From Funneliformis mosseae (Eukaryota > Glomeromycota > Glomeromycetes > Glomerales > Glomeraceae): DNA of 22,953 nucleotides. This document shows, in pieces, positions 8,200-19,151 of the stretch. Position 1 is the first letter of the stretch, and every line of letters begins with the position of its first letter. The stretch lies in contig CAJVPP010001085.1 in the NCBI GenBank assembly GCA_910592005.1, forward strand, positions 1-22,953, read 5' to 3'. The position numbers and the translations under genes were made by a program. The notes beneath the pieces are model-generated. The model worked only from the letters and a program-made list of their open reading frames with translations. It did not search any database and was not told the origin of the DNA.

Positions 8200-9688
8200 T
8201 TAAACATGCCAATGACGATAATGTTGTAAAGTTTCGGAGGGACTACCATCAAAAGGATAAATTAATGGTATGCATTCAATCACCTTATTTCTATCAACAG
8301 AAATCATATCATCGGGTAAAACAGTAACTACATTATGCTTTGAACCCTTTAAATGATGACAGGCTTCGTGATAATTAAAGTGTTCACTTTGACATAATTT
8401 ACACATGAATATTTCACATTTCTCACAACCAAGACTCAATGCACCATAAACTGTCGTGATCGGACCAGATTTAATTTGACCAGGTAATCTTCTCAAATCT
8501 TGAGCTTCATCACGAAGTTTTTGTATAAGATTACTTGATAAATATTGATCATCCCATGGAATCCTGGGATCATTATTGAAAAAGGGAGGATTTTGATAGG
8601 AAGGACACCACCTGATACATCCAATCAAAGGATCCGAAACCGAAATCCCATTTCCCAGAAGTGCGTTTTCATGAACCGATGATGTCGTCAATAAAGTTAG
8701 TATGGCATTACATATTTGAAGTCTTCTTCGTTGTTTCATTAATTCTTCATATTCAACGATCATTGCACGCTTCAATACTTTCCAATCCTTTTGCACAAAA
8801 GGTTCTCTCGAAAGTTGAAATGCATCATCACAAGATTGTAAATTCCAAATCCATCTATCAAGATACTTTGAATTACCATCAGGCAACCTTTCTTCCTTTA
8901 ATTCATGAATGATCCTCTCAAATTGTCGTTTATCCTTTTTACGAAGTGATAATGACAAAAGATTTTGATCTGAACGTCTTTTTTTATAATTTTCCATAAT
9001 TTTCTGTGCCGTTAATTTCTTCTGTCCTATCCATTCGGCTTGTTTTTCGGGATTACTATTCCTTAGCTCTTTTAATTCTCTACATGCTGCGATCACATCA
9101 CGATGCCAATATATGCAATCTGGTCCCCTTTCCATATAGGGTAAACAATTATAAACATCCACGAGAAACATTGCCTCACTTGGTAGGTCCCGATGACTTT
9201 AAAAAAAAAAAATTTTTACCTTCAATAAAAAAGATTATTTCATTTTATTAAAAAAAAAAAAAAAAAAGAAAAAGGTTTTACCTTACGATCCTTTTACTAA
9301 AACATTTTTTGCAACTTCTTACACGAAAAACCCAATAAACCTTACAAACCTTACCTTTACAAAATTGACAACCTTTTTCAATTAATCCTAATCTCATGTA
9401 TGATTGTTCATTCATATCAGAAAAAGGAGCTAATTGTAATTTTGGTAAGAATTTCTTTCTGGAAGTACACCAAATCTCTCGTGTACTTTTTGAGGTAGTT
9501 GAACTTAGCCAACACCTAAATTGTTTACAAACTTCCATTAAAGAAAATAAATCGGTCGGAGACAAATAACGACATATTTCAATAAAAATCTCAACAGGAA
9601 CCGTATTAGCGGTAATAGGTAACGATGTTGAACAACTGATGGAAAAGTTCGTATTCGGTGATATAATTGGATGTAATTGTTGAGACAT
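8200..9688 (-). CDS. F-box protein with two Cys/His-rich zinc-binding-like clusters
   Basis: There are two exons, 9688-9282 and 9196-8200, around an 85-bp GT..AG intron. The join reads KRIV-SHRDLPSEAMFLVD and gives 467 residues. Residues 30-75 form the F-box (VPVEIFIEICRYLSPTDLFS and onward). A first Cys cluster follows, C107, C110, C115, C126 and C129, around KVYWVFRVRSC. The middle is charged and helical (about 165-290). A second cluster spans 393-423, with the order C-x2-C-x4-C-x2-C and several His ending HHLKGSKH, which looks like a zinc finger. F-box proteins recruit substrates to SCF ubiquitin ligases; the zinc-binding-like parts may bind substrate or nucleic acid (inference). Reading exon 2 alone from its Met would lose the F-box and falsely look like a 323-residue protein. 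Confidence 0.85.
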
Positions 9689-9993
9689 ATTCGAATTTTC
9701 GCTAAACTTTAATGTAATAGATCAAAAAAATATAAAAGAAATAGAGGTTTGTTGATTTACTCCTTTTTATAGAGATTCTCGCTTGATTGTGATAATCAAC
9801 AGAAATTTCTTGGTAGTATGAATTTTTGTGTCACCGACGATAATCTTAGTTGCGAACGATTTTCCACGCACGAGAAACCTCAATGTATATGTCAAAAATT
9901 GAAAGATGATTACATAATCTGGCTTACGCATTGTCCTATACGGTTGGTGTAACCAATCCTTAATTCTTTTTTTTTTTTCTTTAAAACAAAAAG
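9689..9993. promoter_or_regulatory. Shared divergent promoter region
   Basis: The 305 bases between the ATGs of the minus-strand F-box gene and the plus-strand SET/MYND gene must hold both promoters. A TATAAAAG lies at 9731-9738. The right half (9773-9952) is less AT-rich and contains an open frame discussed separately as a possible extra exon. Confidence 0.45.
9818..9952 (+). CDS. Small ORF, possible first exon of the SET/MYND gene
   Basis: The frame has an ATG at 9818 and a TAA at 9950-9952 (44 codons: MNFCVTDDNLSCERFSTHEK, then PQCICQKLKDDYIIW and more). It is open upstream as far as 9773, right after a TTTTTATAG that could act as an acceptor. If the donor at 9947 (TTG|GTGTAA) were joined to the AG at 9992-9993, the exon would run in frame into the SET/MYND Met at 9994, removing a 47-bp T-rich intron and adding 43 residues. 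That intron would be shorter than the others in this window. Alternatives are an upstream ORF in the 5' UTR, or chance. Confidence 0.35.
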   Translation: MNFCVTDDNLSCERFSTHEKPQCICQKLKDDYIIWLTHCPIRLV

Positions 9994-11444
9994 ATGGAAT
10001 CTTTTTTATCTCAATATGGGATATCATTAAAAGAGGATGAACAGAAATATCGTTCAATAATCTCCAATAAAATATTCCTCACAGGATCAACAATAATCAT
10101 TTCATATCCTTTAGCCTCTTTCCCACTGTCAACATTTAATAAATTCAGATGCGATCAATGTTTAAAAACGAGTAACGATTCTACACCTTTACGAACATGT
10201 TCGAAATGTCAGTGCGTTTACTATTGTAGCAGATCCTGTCAAAAATCTTCATGGGTAACGCATCATAAATGGTTATGTTCCAATTACACGAAATCAAAAG
10301 GTGCGGAAGATAACGATGAAGAGATGTTAAATAGGGTTTCGATACTAATTGATAAATTCCTTAATGATGAGAAATTGGATAATAAAGGTTATCTGTTTGA
10401 GACATTTTTCCAATTAATGACTCATAGAAACGATGATCATGTTATGAATTTGATAAAATTCGAAAGGATTTCCACCAAGGTTCATGAAATTTTAAAATTC
10501 AAAAAGGTTACAAAGGATGACTTAATTAATCATTTATGTAGATTTCATTGTAATAATTTCACCATACATGACAGTCAACTATTCATCTACGGAGAAGGAA
10601 CGTACGTTAATCCTCTTGTGAAGAGAGAACAAAATCATATCTCGAACCTTTTATTAACGTTAACATTATCATCATTAGGTATCCGATCGGGTCATTGTTT
10701 AATCATTCTTGTCGGCCAAATGCAATCGTAATGTACGATGGAGCAATACAAATAATTAAATGCATTCAAGATATAAGTATCGGAGATGAAATTAATATTT
10801 CTTATGTTGATGTGGCATTAGATCGGGCAACTCGACAAAAATTATTACGGGAAAAGTATTTCTTTAAATGTCAGTGCCCTAGATGTTCATCAGATGAGCC
10901 AGATTCTGGAATTTTAACTAAAATCGATCAATTGATCGAAGGGGAAGAATGTGAAATCACAAAACAAGGTTCCAACAATGAGGAAATAACCACATTGATA
11001 TTATCCAATTTATTACCACACTTGAAAAATAATACGACCAAGACGGATTATATAAATTCTTTGTATGAGATAATTTCAACGTTACTCGAGCAAAATCATC
11101 TATTTTATATCTCGTCACTTTCATCCACGACAAAATTATTTTATGATCAAATAGATTTAAAACGATGGAATCAGTCAACAATTCTTGGAAAATACATCCT
11201 TTCTATTTATTTATTGATTTATCCTAGGTATCACCCAATGATAGCTCTACATTTGTTTACTTTAGGAAAGTGTTATTGGAATGATATAACCGGCGGTTTT
11301 GAATCTGTTAAGGAAGCCATTAATATTTTGGAATGTGCTAAAAAAGTATTAAATATTACACATAATGAAGGTGATGAAAATAAAGATGTAATTAAACAAG
11401 TGAATGATTTATTGATTATGGCGAAGAAGGAAGTATTTTATTAA
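9994..11444 (+). CDS. SET and MYND domain protein (SMYD-like lysine methyltransferase)
   Basis: There are two exons, 9994-10601 and 10679-11444, around a 77-bp GT..AG intron. The join reads GEGT-YPIGSLFNHSC and gives 457 residues. The SET domain is split by a MYND zinc finger (residues 53-95: C53, C56, C69, C72, C78, C82, H90/H91, C95), the usual SMYD arrangement. The SET core has NHSC at 211-214, the S-adenosylmethionine-pocket motif, and GDEINISY ending at the catalytic-site Tyr, Y246. The post-SET Cys follow at 267, 269 and 272 (CQCPRC). A helical C-terminal part completes it. These enzymes methylate lysines on histones or other proteins; the substrate here is unknown. All key residues are present, so it is probably active. 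Unspliced reading gives two overlapping ORFs and could be mistaken for a frameshift. An extra 5' exon is possible (9818-9946). Confidence 0.9.
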
Positions 11445-11485
11445 TAGCCCAGTCGGGATGAAATTTATCTTTTCATGTTTGAAGG

Positions 11486-11491
11486 AATAAA
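11486..11491 (+). terminator. Poly(A) signal, SET/MYND gene
   Basis: AATAAA lies 42 bases after the stop codon. Confidence 0.4.
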
Positions 11492-11864
11492 ACAAAATGT
11501 AGGATATTTAATTTCATGTTAAGCGTATAAAACGTATAGTACCCGGGTACTTAAAATTTCTTTTGATTAATAATGTTATCAACCCTAATTTATCCATGTT
11601 TATACATAGAATGAGTTTCCAAATACTGCAATAACTATATTACTGTATAAGAGATCCTCGGTCGGATATGAATTTATCCCACGGATTAATAATGCGTTTT
11701 TTACTTATAAAATGTTTTGTATCTCGAAAAAAGTATATAAAACCGTGTTTTTTATTTTTAAAATCGAATTATACATCGTAGTTATACATAAAGTTACATC
11801 GTAAATATTATAAAATGTGCAAAATTAAAAAAGTCTAATAATAAAAAAAAAAAAGAATTAACTA
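11492..11864. other. Intergenic DNA between convergent 3' ends
   Basis: No gene was seen. The stretch contains a perfect 14-bp palindrome, AGTACCCGGGTACT (11538-11551), standing out in AT-rich surroundings. Two GTCGGRTRTGAA-like pieces near 11454 and 11661 may be a diverged repeat. Confidence 0.4.
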
Positions 11865-11870
11865 TTTATT
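11865..11870 (-). terminator. Poly(A) signal, ABC transporter
   Basis: AATAAA on the minus strand lies 55 bases past the stop codon of the transporter. Confidence 0.45.
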
Positions 11871-11925
11871 ACATAAGAAATTAATTATTCTTCTATTAAA
11901 AAAAAAAATATCGTTTTCACTGTAT

Positions 11926-14900
11926 TTACTTCTTTTTCATTAAAGTTTGCTTATTAACTAATTCATAATATAAACCTTGTTGAGAAATTAGTTCCATATG
12001 ATTACCACTTTCAACAATTTTACCTTTCTTGCAAACTAAAATTAAATCGGCATTTTGTATGGTGGACAATCGATGTGCAATGGTAAGTGTAGTTCTACCT
12101 TTAGAAGCTTTATCTAAAGCATTTTGTACTACCTTTTCGGACTCGGAATCTAAAGCTGATGTGGCTTCGTCAAGTAATAATAACTTTGGTGAACGAATTA
12201 ATGCCCTCGCGATAGCAACGCGTTGCTTTTGTCCCCCCGATAATTGTGTACCTTTTTCTCCTACTCTCGTGTCATATTTATCAGGCAAACTCATAATAAA
12301 GTTATGAATATTTGCCCCTTTTGCCGCTGTTTCAATTTCTTCTTGTGAACACCCATCTTTACCATAAGCAATGCTTTCTCTTATTGTTGAATCAAATAAT
12401 ACAGGCTCTTGTCCTACTAATGCAAGGTTTGATCTCAAATATTCAAGGTTCCAATCTTTTATATTAATCTTTTCTATATCGACTTTTCCTGAGTTAACAT
12501 CATACCATCTTAGCAATAATGATATGACTGTTGATTTTCCCGATCCTGAAGATCCAACTAATGCAATCGTTTTACCAGCTAGAATTGACATATCCAATCC
12601 TTTAAGAATATGTATATCGGGCCTCGCTGGATAATTAAAATGCGCTCTTTCAATCCTTGCTTCACCTGTAACTGGCGTAGGTCTATCTTTTCCTTCGGTA
12701 TCTGATACATCAATTTTTGATTCACGATCAAGAATTTCAAAAATTGAAAGTGCCGCAACCTTGGCTTTTGCGGTATTTGGTGCGAATGTACTATTAAAAC
12801 AAAATAATAATCATCATAAAAAAAAATATTGTTAAAAAATTCCGTGATTATTTCCCTAGGGTAAAGACGCTAAATAAACATCATAGTTGCCTCATTTGTC
12901 CAACTGCCATTGCGGAAAAGACAACGGCAAAGAGCACACTAAACATGTTTTTCCTATAAGAATTAAAAAATATAAGCAGGAATTAATTAAAAAAAATTAA
13001 ATACAAATCAACAATGTCGCAAAAATTACTTACGTTTCGTATTCTCGACTAATAATTAATTGTCCTCCATACCAGAAAGCAAGAGACCAAACAAAATATA
13101 AAAATCCTTGAGAAGCTGCGAATCCAAAAGATGATAGAAAACTTCCTTTAATAGCAATCTTGTGAGGAATTCGAATAGCTTCAATGTACATGGTTCTGAA
13201 TGTATCTTCTCTGGTAAGGGCTGAAATTGTTCTCATATTGGAAACACTCTGTTGAACAATTTGTCCGGTACCTTCATAAGCTTTACGCGTCTAAACAATT
13301 TTTTTTTTTTTAAATAAAAAATAAAAAGGTTAATTTCATAAATCGAATATTTTTATAACAAATTTTATGAACTTACTTTCGCCCCAAAACCTGCAAGAGA
13401 CTTCATTTCCAAAAATCCACCAATGGCAACAACCGGAGCTGCGGCAAGAATAACCAATGTAAGTTTCCAACCAAAGTAAAATGCAATTCCCTATTTAAGA
13501 AAGTTAAAAAAATTAAATTATCGTCTTTTTTTTGAAAAATGATTAATAAACTGACTTACAAGTCCAAATACGATATTAGTAAAACTTTGAAGTATATTGC
13601 CCATCAAAGAACCTAAATTAAATAAATAAATAAATAAAAACGCTGTTATATTATGTAACAGATTGGTAAAAACAAAGATGTAATAATAAATCATGAAACT
13701 AACCAGTCAAACCTTCTACTTTAGTGGCATCGACAGCTAATTTTGATGTCAGAATACCGGTACCATTATTTTCGTCATCAAAATAACCGATTTCTTGTTT
13801 CATAAGAGCTTCAAATGTTAAGCTGCGTAACCTTCTTGTAAGTCTTTCACCTGAAAGCATGAAACATGAGATTTGGAAGAAATTGCAAAGAAATGCGACC
13901 AAAGCAAGAACTCCAAACATCCCAGCCCAGAAATTTGCTTGTTTTCGAAGTTCTATAGGTCTACAAAATTTTAAATTAAAGTTAATATTTTATCTCACAA
14001 TTAACCAATTAATCACACTATCTTAGCTTACTGATCAGTTCTTGAAAATACGGTTAAAATTGAAGAGAAAATTAAAGAGAAGAGTGGCATGATGGCTCCA
14101 TTAACGGCGGCTGAGATTGTTCCGATGAATATGAGAATGGCTTCGGGAGAGTTCATTCTAAAAACTCTTGAAAGTGGCATTTTTTGCAATAATTTTTCCG
14201 CCTCGGACTCTTCAAGGATTTCTTGTTCCGTTTTACCACCAGATTTTACGGTTGAAGCTTTTGTTGACATACGACGTAAATGTAAATTGTGATGTTTGTC
14301 ATCAAAATTAATGGTTGTTTCATCCTCGGTTTGATTACTTAAACTTGAATCGTCTTCATCATCTTCGTTATCGTTAATATCTTCGGAACCAAGTTGTCGA
14401 GTCTTTAATTCTTGGGCTTTTACAAGTCCAAAATAAGCACCTTGTTTGGCTATTAATTCGTCATGGCGACCAACTTCTATAATTTCACCTTTAGACATAA
14501 CGACAATTTTATCGGCATTTTTAATGGTTGATAACCGATGTGCAATAACGATTGTAGTTCGATTCGTTGAAGCATTATCAAGAGCATCTTGCACAAGTTT
14601 CTCAGATTCGGTATCAAGGGCAGATGTGGCTTCGTCGAGTAATAATATCGGAGGATCTTTAATCAAAGCACGAGCAATTGCGATACTATAGATATCAAAT
14701 ATTAGACGACTATCCCAAAAAGGTGATGTAATTAATGTCCATTCGCAATAGCAATTCTTACCGTTGTTTTTGACCTCCAGATAACAAAGCACCTTTTTCA
14801 CCAACTAAGGTATCATATTTTTTTGGTAACTCATCAATGAAATCATGAGCATTGGCTTTCTTACAAGCTTCAATAACATGTTCCAAAGTTTGCTCTTTCT

Positions 14901-16838
14901 TAAAAGGATCAGCACCCCATAAAATATTTTGCTTAATACTTTCAGGGAAAAGGACGGGTTCTTGACCTACGAGACCAATTTGAGTCCTTAAAGATTTAAC
15001 ATTAAAATTTTTAATATCTTCACCGTCCAAAGTAATAGTTCCACTAATAGGATTATAAAATCTTTCTAATAAACCAACAATTGTTGATTTACCACTTCCT
15101 GAACTACCAACTAGAGCAACAGTTTGACCAGGTTCAATCGTTAAATTGAAATCGTTTAAAACTTGTACTTCAGGACGCGTGGGATAATGAAATTTAATAT
15201 TTTTGAATTCAATTTTTCCTACAAGCTCAGATCTATTGATATTTTTGCCCGCATTTGAAGAGGAATCTATAGTGGGAACCCTTTTAATAACAGCGAAGAG
15301 TTTGGTAGCCGCACCTAACGCATTTCCCACCGACGAGAAGTGTGGCGCAGCATTTCCGATAGAGAAGGCTAAAACAATTATTATTAATTAGAAACACGAT
15401 TTTTTTTTTTTAAAAAAAAAAAATATATGTATATATATTTGAATATTTTTTACGTACCACCAATGATAACAGCGAAGAAGACATTCAAAACTTCCGACCC
15501 GGTTTGTTCACCTTTGACGATAAGAATGCTTCCATACCAGAAAGCTAAACCGTAACTTCCAAACATAATAAACATCATCGCACCAAGACCGGCACCACTT
15601 ATAAAAGCTTTCTTTACACCAATTTTATATGCATCATTTAATTTATTATTGTAACGAGCGAGTTCGCGTTTTTCCCCGCCAAATGAAACGACAGTTCGAA
15701 TTCCAGATAAGACTTGTTCGGCTATACCACCGGCTTCGGCGTAAGCATCTATCATAGTGAAACAACAAAAAGAAAATATTTAATTATATGAACATTACAA
15801 GATATAATGCGATTGATGTACCTTGTCCTTGAGAAGCGTCATTAGAAATGGCTTTGGCCATTACACCTCCAGCGACAGCGAGGAGCGGGATTATAGCAGT
15901 AAGAACAAGTGACAATTTCCATCCTGAAGAGAAAAATGGTATAAGATTTAATGGGAAAAAGAAGAATTATTATATTCATTATTTATTTATTTTACCTGTC
16001 GTGTAAGCGACTGCGAAACCACCAATGAAAGTGGCGAACTGTTGCAATATTAAACCAACTTTTTCTGAAATTCCTTCTTGGTAAAGGCTCGTGTCACCAG
16101 AGATACGGGTGGTAACATCACCAGTTGAGACAGTATCAAAGAAAGCGATATCTTGACGAAGGATTGCGGTATAATACAATTCACGAATCCTTTTTGCCTG
16201 TCTTTCGCCGGAGAACATCCAAAAAGACATTTGACCATAAGAAAATACGAAAACGGCACAACCGAGACCTAAGAAATAATAAGCATTTCTTTTGACATCA
16301 TCATTTAATTTTTCTTTTGCGACACCAACATCACTTCCAGTATTGATGGCAAACTCAAAATCAAAAAAACTTTGGATGAATTTCCCAAATATAATTGTCA
16401 TAATTGGGATTGAAACTCCATTTGCCAACGCACATATTGTTCCTTTAAATAATGATATTTAAAATTAGAATTAGAGATAACAAATGAAATGTCATATGAA
16501 AATCAAACATTACCTAATATCATAAATAACTTATCAACGGGAGTAGCAAAGTGAAATAATTGAGAGAAAGGTATTGTTTCAGATTTTTTCTTATCATTAT
16601 CTTTTGCTTTTTCATCATTTTCAATTGATTTTTTTACAAAATCAGATTTTTCATTTTCATTAACATCTTTACTTAATTGTGGGGGTAATGAATCTACTAT
16701 AGAGAAATCAATATCTTCATTATTATTAGCTATTTTACCATCAGATGAAGATGATTGAGATTTTTCTACATGTGAATCAGATGATTCCACAATTTCTCCT
16801 GGTAAAGAAAATTCTTTATTATTATTTTGATCATTCAT
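11926..16838 (-). CDS. ABCB-type full ABC transporter (P-glycoprotein/MDR-like)
   Basis: Twelve exons give 1344 residues, the usual full-length size: 16838-16514, 16442-15996, 15923-15822, 15748-15458, 15368-14762, 14685-14032, 13960-13704, 13612-13560, 13490-13377, 13290-13034, 12953-12891 and 12790-11926. The phases close exactly. The order is a Ser/Asp/Lys-rich cytosolic N-terminus (1-100), membrane domain 1 (about 100-390), nucleotide-binding domain 1 (Walker [10 protein letters not shown] 477-485, signature LSGGQKQR 584-591, Walker B LLLDEA 605-610, switch His 640), an acidic linker (about 675-705), membrane domain 2 (about 770-1055) and domain 2 (Walker A 1136-1144, [22 protein letters not shown]). 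Both ATP sites keep all catalytic motifs. Such pumps export lipophilic compounds or peptides across the plasma or vacuole membrane; the substrate is unknown. The intron at 12791-12890 uses a GC donor. The short reading frames across this span are its exons or their antisense. Confidence 0.95.
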
Positions 16839-17239
16839 AATTACTATTTTAGGTACTTAAGTCGCGTAAGATTTTTTTTTTTTTTTTTTTAAAAAAATAT
16901 TTTATATTTAAGGGGCTTAATTATTTATTTAACTCGTAATTTTGATGAAAAGGATCAATTATAATTTTGGAGGCAAGAACAAATTGATTCGGTCAATGAT
17001 TTATTAAGATAAAGGAGATATTTTAAAATAACCCCGACAGCAAAGTGACAAGGGAAATCTTGTTTCTTAATGAGGAATCAAGCGACATATTTATACTAAT
17101 ATTTGCAAGAACACGTTTTAATCGAATTAATTTAAAGTGTAACATTGTAAAATTTAATTTATGTGTCTGAGTAATGTAAAACCAATTTTCTGCGGATACA
17201 ATAGTAACTTTAAGACTGCGCATCATTTAATTCATTTAA
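16839..17239. other. Upstream region of the ABC transporter
   Basis: The promoter of the transporter should lie here (minus strand). A long T run sits at about 16871-16890. No clear TATA box was fixed. A 67-codon minus-strand frame at 17023-17226 has no recognisable features and was not accepted. Confidence 0.35.
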
Positions 17240-17476
17240 TTGGAAATCGGGGAATCCTCGGAATATCATTGGTATTACAAGAAACAGCGGAATTCGGTAT
17301 TAAAGTGGCTCCATTTAGTATCGTTTGAATCTTTTTATTTAGCCGAATACCATTTAAAAGTCAGGAATTGCATCGAGTTAACCAACGATATCAACACAAA
17401 GAATAATTGCTGCGGTGATGAATTGTTAATATATTCCGATCCAAAAAAGATAAATCGAACATTCTTTATTTTTTAA
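17240..17476 (+). other. Open frame without ATG, unrecognised
   Basis: This frame is open for 78 codons after a TAA, with no ATG at the start and a TTG first codon. It reads, for example, WLHLVSFESFYLAEYHLKV. The stretch is less AT-rich than its flanks and might be a decayed exon; a faint likeness to Sel1-type repeats (AEYHL) is too weak to name. It is probably not a working gene. Confidence 0.2.
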
Positions 17477-18902
17477 ATAAAAACAATTACGCATGACAAA
17501 TTTTTTTCAAAGTTTGGCATTTCTCTTTTTTATTGTTACCCATAATGTCTTTTGTGCTAAAGTGAGGAATCAAAAGATAACATCCGCAAGATGGAGAGAG
17601 TCTCACAAGAAACTAAATTAAAAATTTCCTAAAATAGTTCAATGCTCAAAATCAACAAAAACTCGAGAATAACTTTCATTGTATCAATGCAATTTCCCGC
17701 AGCATTTGGCGTTACTTCGCAAGCATGGGAATTTTTTTTTATTACAGTAAAAAAAAACGATTGATAAATATTTGGATCAATAATAGTAATGTTTAAAAGG
17801 CCCTGCATCGAATTGAAATTCCCGAAATAGAAAGGCCTCGAAATAAATGAATTCTAGACAGAAAAGTAATAGTGTTTAATATTGATAATGATGAAATCTT
17901 TGGCTTATTTTATCCGGAATTTCTGCAAATGGGCTGAAAAAACATACATATAGGTTATTTCTATCAAAGCAATAACCAAAAAAAAAAAAAAAAAAAAAAT
18001 CGTGTAAACAACACTTCAACGAAACACAATAATATTATTCTATTTATTTTTTACACGAAAATATCTTTTCCAAAATTATACATAAAGGCAATATTCTTAT
18101 ATATGTGTAAGCTTCTTGGAAAGGTCAGCAATTATTTTTCCCTAGGTATTTCGATCATTTAATCTAATTAAGTCAGGTGCACAAGTGTAACGAAAGGGAC
18201 CAACCACGTATCGACTCAAATTTTGAGCGGGCGGACAAACAGACACCGTGCACAAACGCAAATATTATCATCTTGACCTGAACTAATCAGCGTCGATAAT
18301 TTCACTATAACATTCTTTTTTTTTTTTAAGAGAATGGAGCTAAATCATAAACGGTTTTTTTTTTTTTTTTTTTTTGTACCTTTGAAAAGTTCAAGTATCG
18401 ATTCTAGAAGAGGATGGTCATGATTTGGTCACAATCATTTTGTCTCTTATTATCTCAAAGTTAGGCTGTTATTTTAAAGATTGAAGCTGGTAAGAAGGCC
18501 GTTTAGTTCCTCGCTAGTGAATCTGTTGGTAATGCTGTAGTTTTCTATTTTCTCTGATTTAATAAAATAGACGGCATATCGCTAAAATGAAAGATTATTT
18601 GGATAAAAATCTTCGTTAGGATCGAGCGGATCAAGGTCATATTAGGTTTCTTTTTTTCATAATTCTCGGTCTTTTTTCATTAAATTCAATGTTGATAAAA
18701 GCATGGGCATAAAATCTGTTTGGTTATATCGAAAAAAAAATCTTAGTAGTGGTCTTCATAATCTTAATAAACAAATGAATAAACCGTGTTACCTTTTAAT
18801 CTTAATTACGTTTTAGAAACAAACACAAACTTTATTTGGGAATACCAAAATAAAAAATTTTTATTGCAAAATCTTTTGTTGTTACCTAACAAAAATTATT
18901 AA
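17477..18902. other. Intergenic DNA, no gene recognised
   Basis: No coding region was accepted. Homopolymer runs lie at about 17979-17999, 18317-18328 and 18357-18375. A GC-richer island at about 18165-18295 has several CpG sites but only short open frames; it may be a repeat fragment. Confidence 0.45.
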
Positions 18903-19151
18903 TTAATTTTTTTTTTTTTTAACAAATAATATCATTATTATATAGGTTAAAAAAGTAAATACTGAAATAAATCTATTTATTAAGCTTTTTGTTAAGCTTT
19001 TATTGTTATATATATATGGTAATTCTTCTATAGTATAAGTATTATTTAAGAAAATACTTAATAGCAGTGTTAAAAATTGAACAATTTGGACAGTCTTAAA
19101 CAGTTTTGGGCATGTTATAGGCAAGTAACGAATACATTTTCCTATGTCCAA
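18903..19151 (-). other. Doubtful ORF at the edge of the AT-rich block
   Basis: An 82-codon minus-strand ORF starts MDIGKCIRYLPITCPKLF. The frame stays open upstream of the ATG to about 19190. Its second half becomes low-complexity Ile/Leu/Asn/Lys. The first 35 residues look like real decayed coding sequence, perhaps from a transposon, but no family was recognised. Confidence 0.2.

Noticed and set aside
10695..10731. Apparent frameshift or two separate genes in the SET/MYND locus, from overlapping ORFs
   Set aside because: A 77-bp GT..AG intron (10602-10678) joins the frames exactly within the conserved GTYPIGSLFNHSC stretch.
12029..12634. Plus-strand open frames inside the ABC transporter
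   Set aside because: They are antisense shadows of conserved nucleotide-binding-domain coding sequence.
17023..17226. 67-codon minus-strand ORF upstream of the ABC gene
   Set aside because: No domain, signal peptide or composition supports it; it is short enough to arise by chance in AT-rich DNA.
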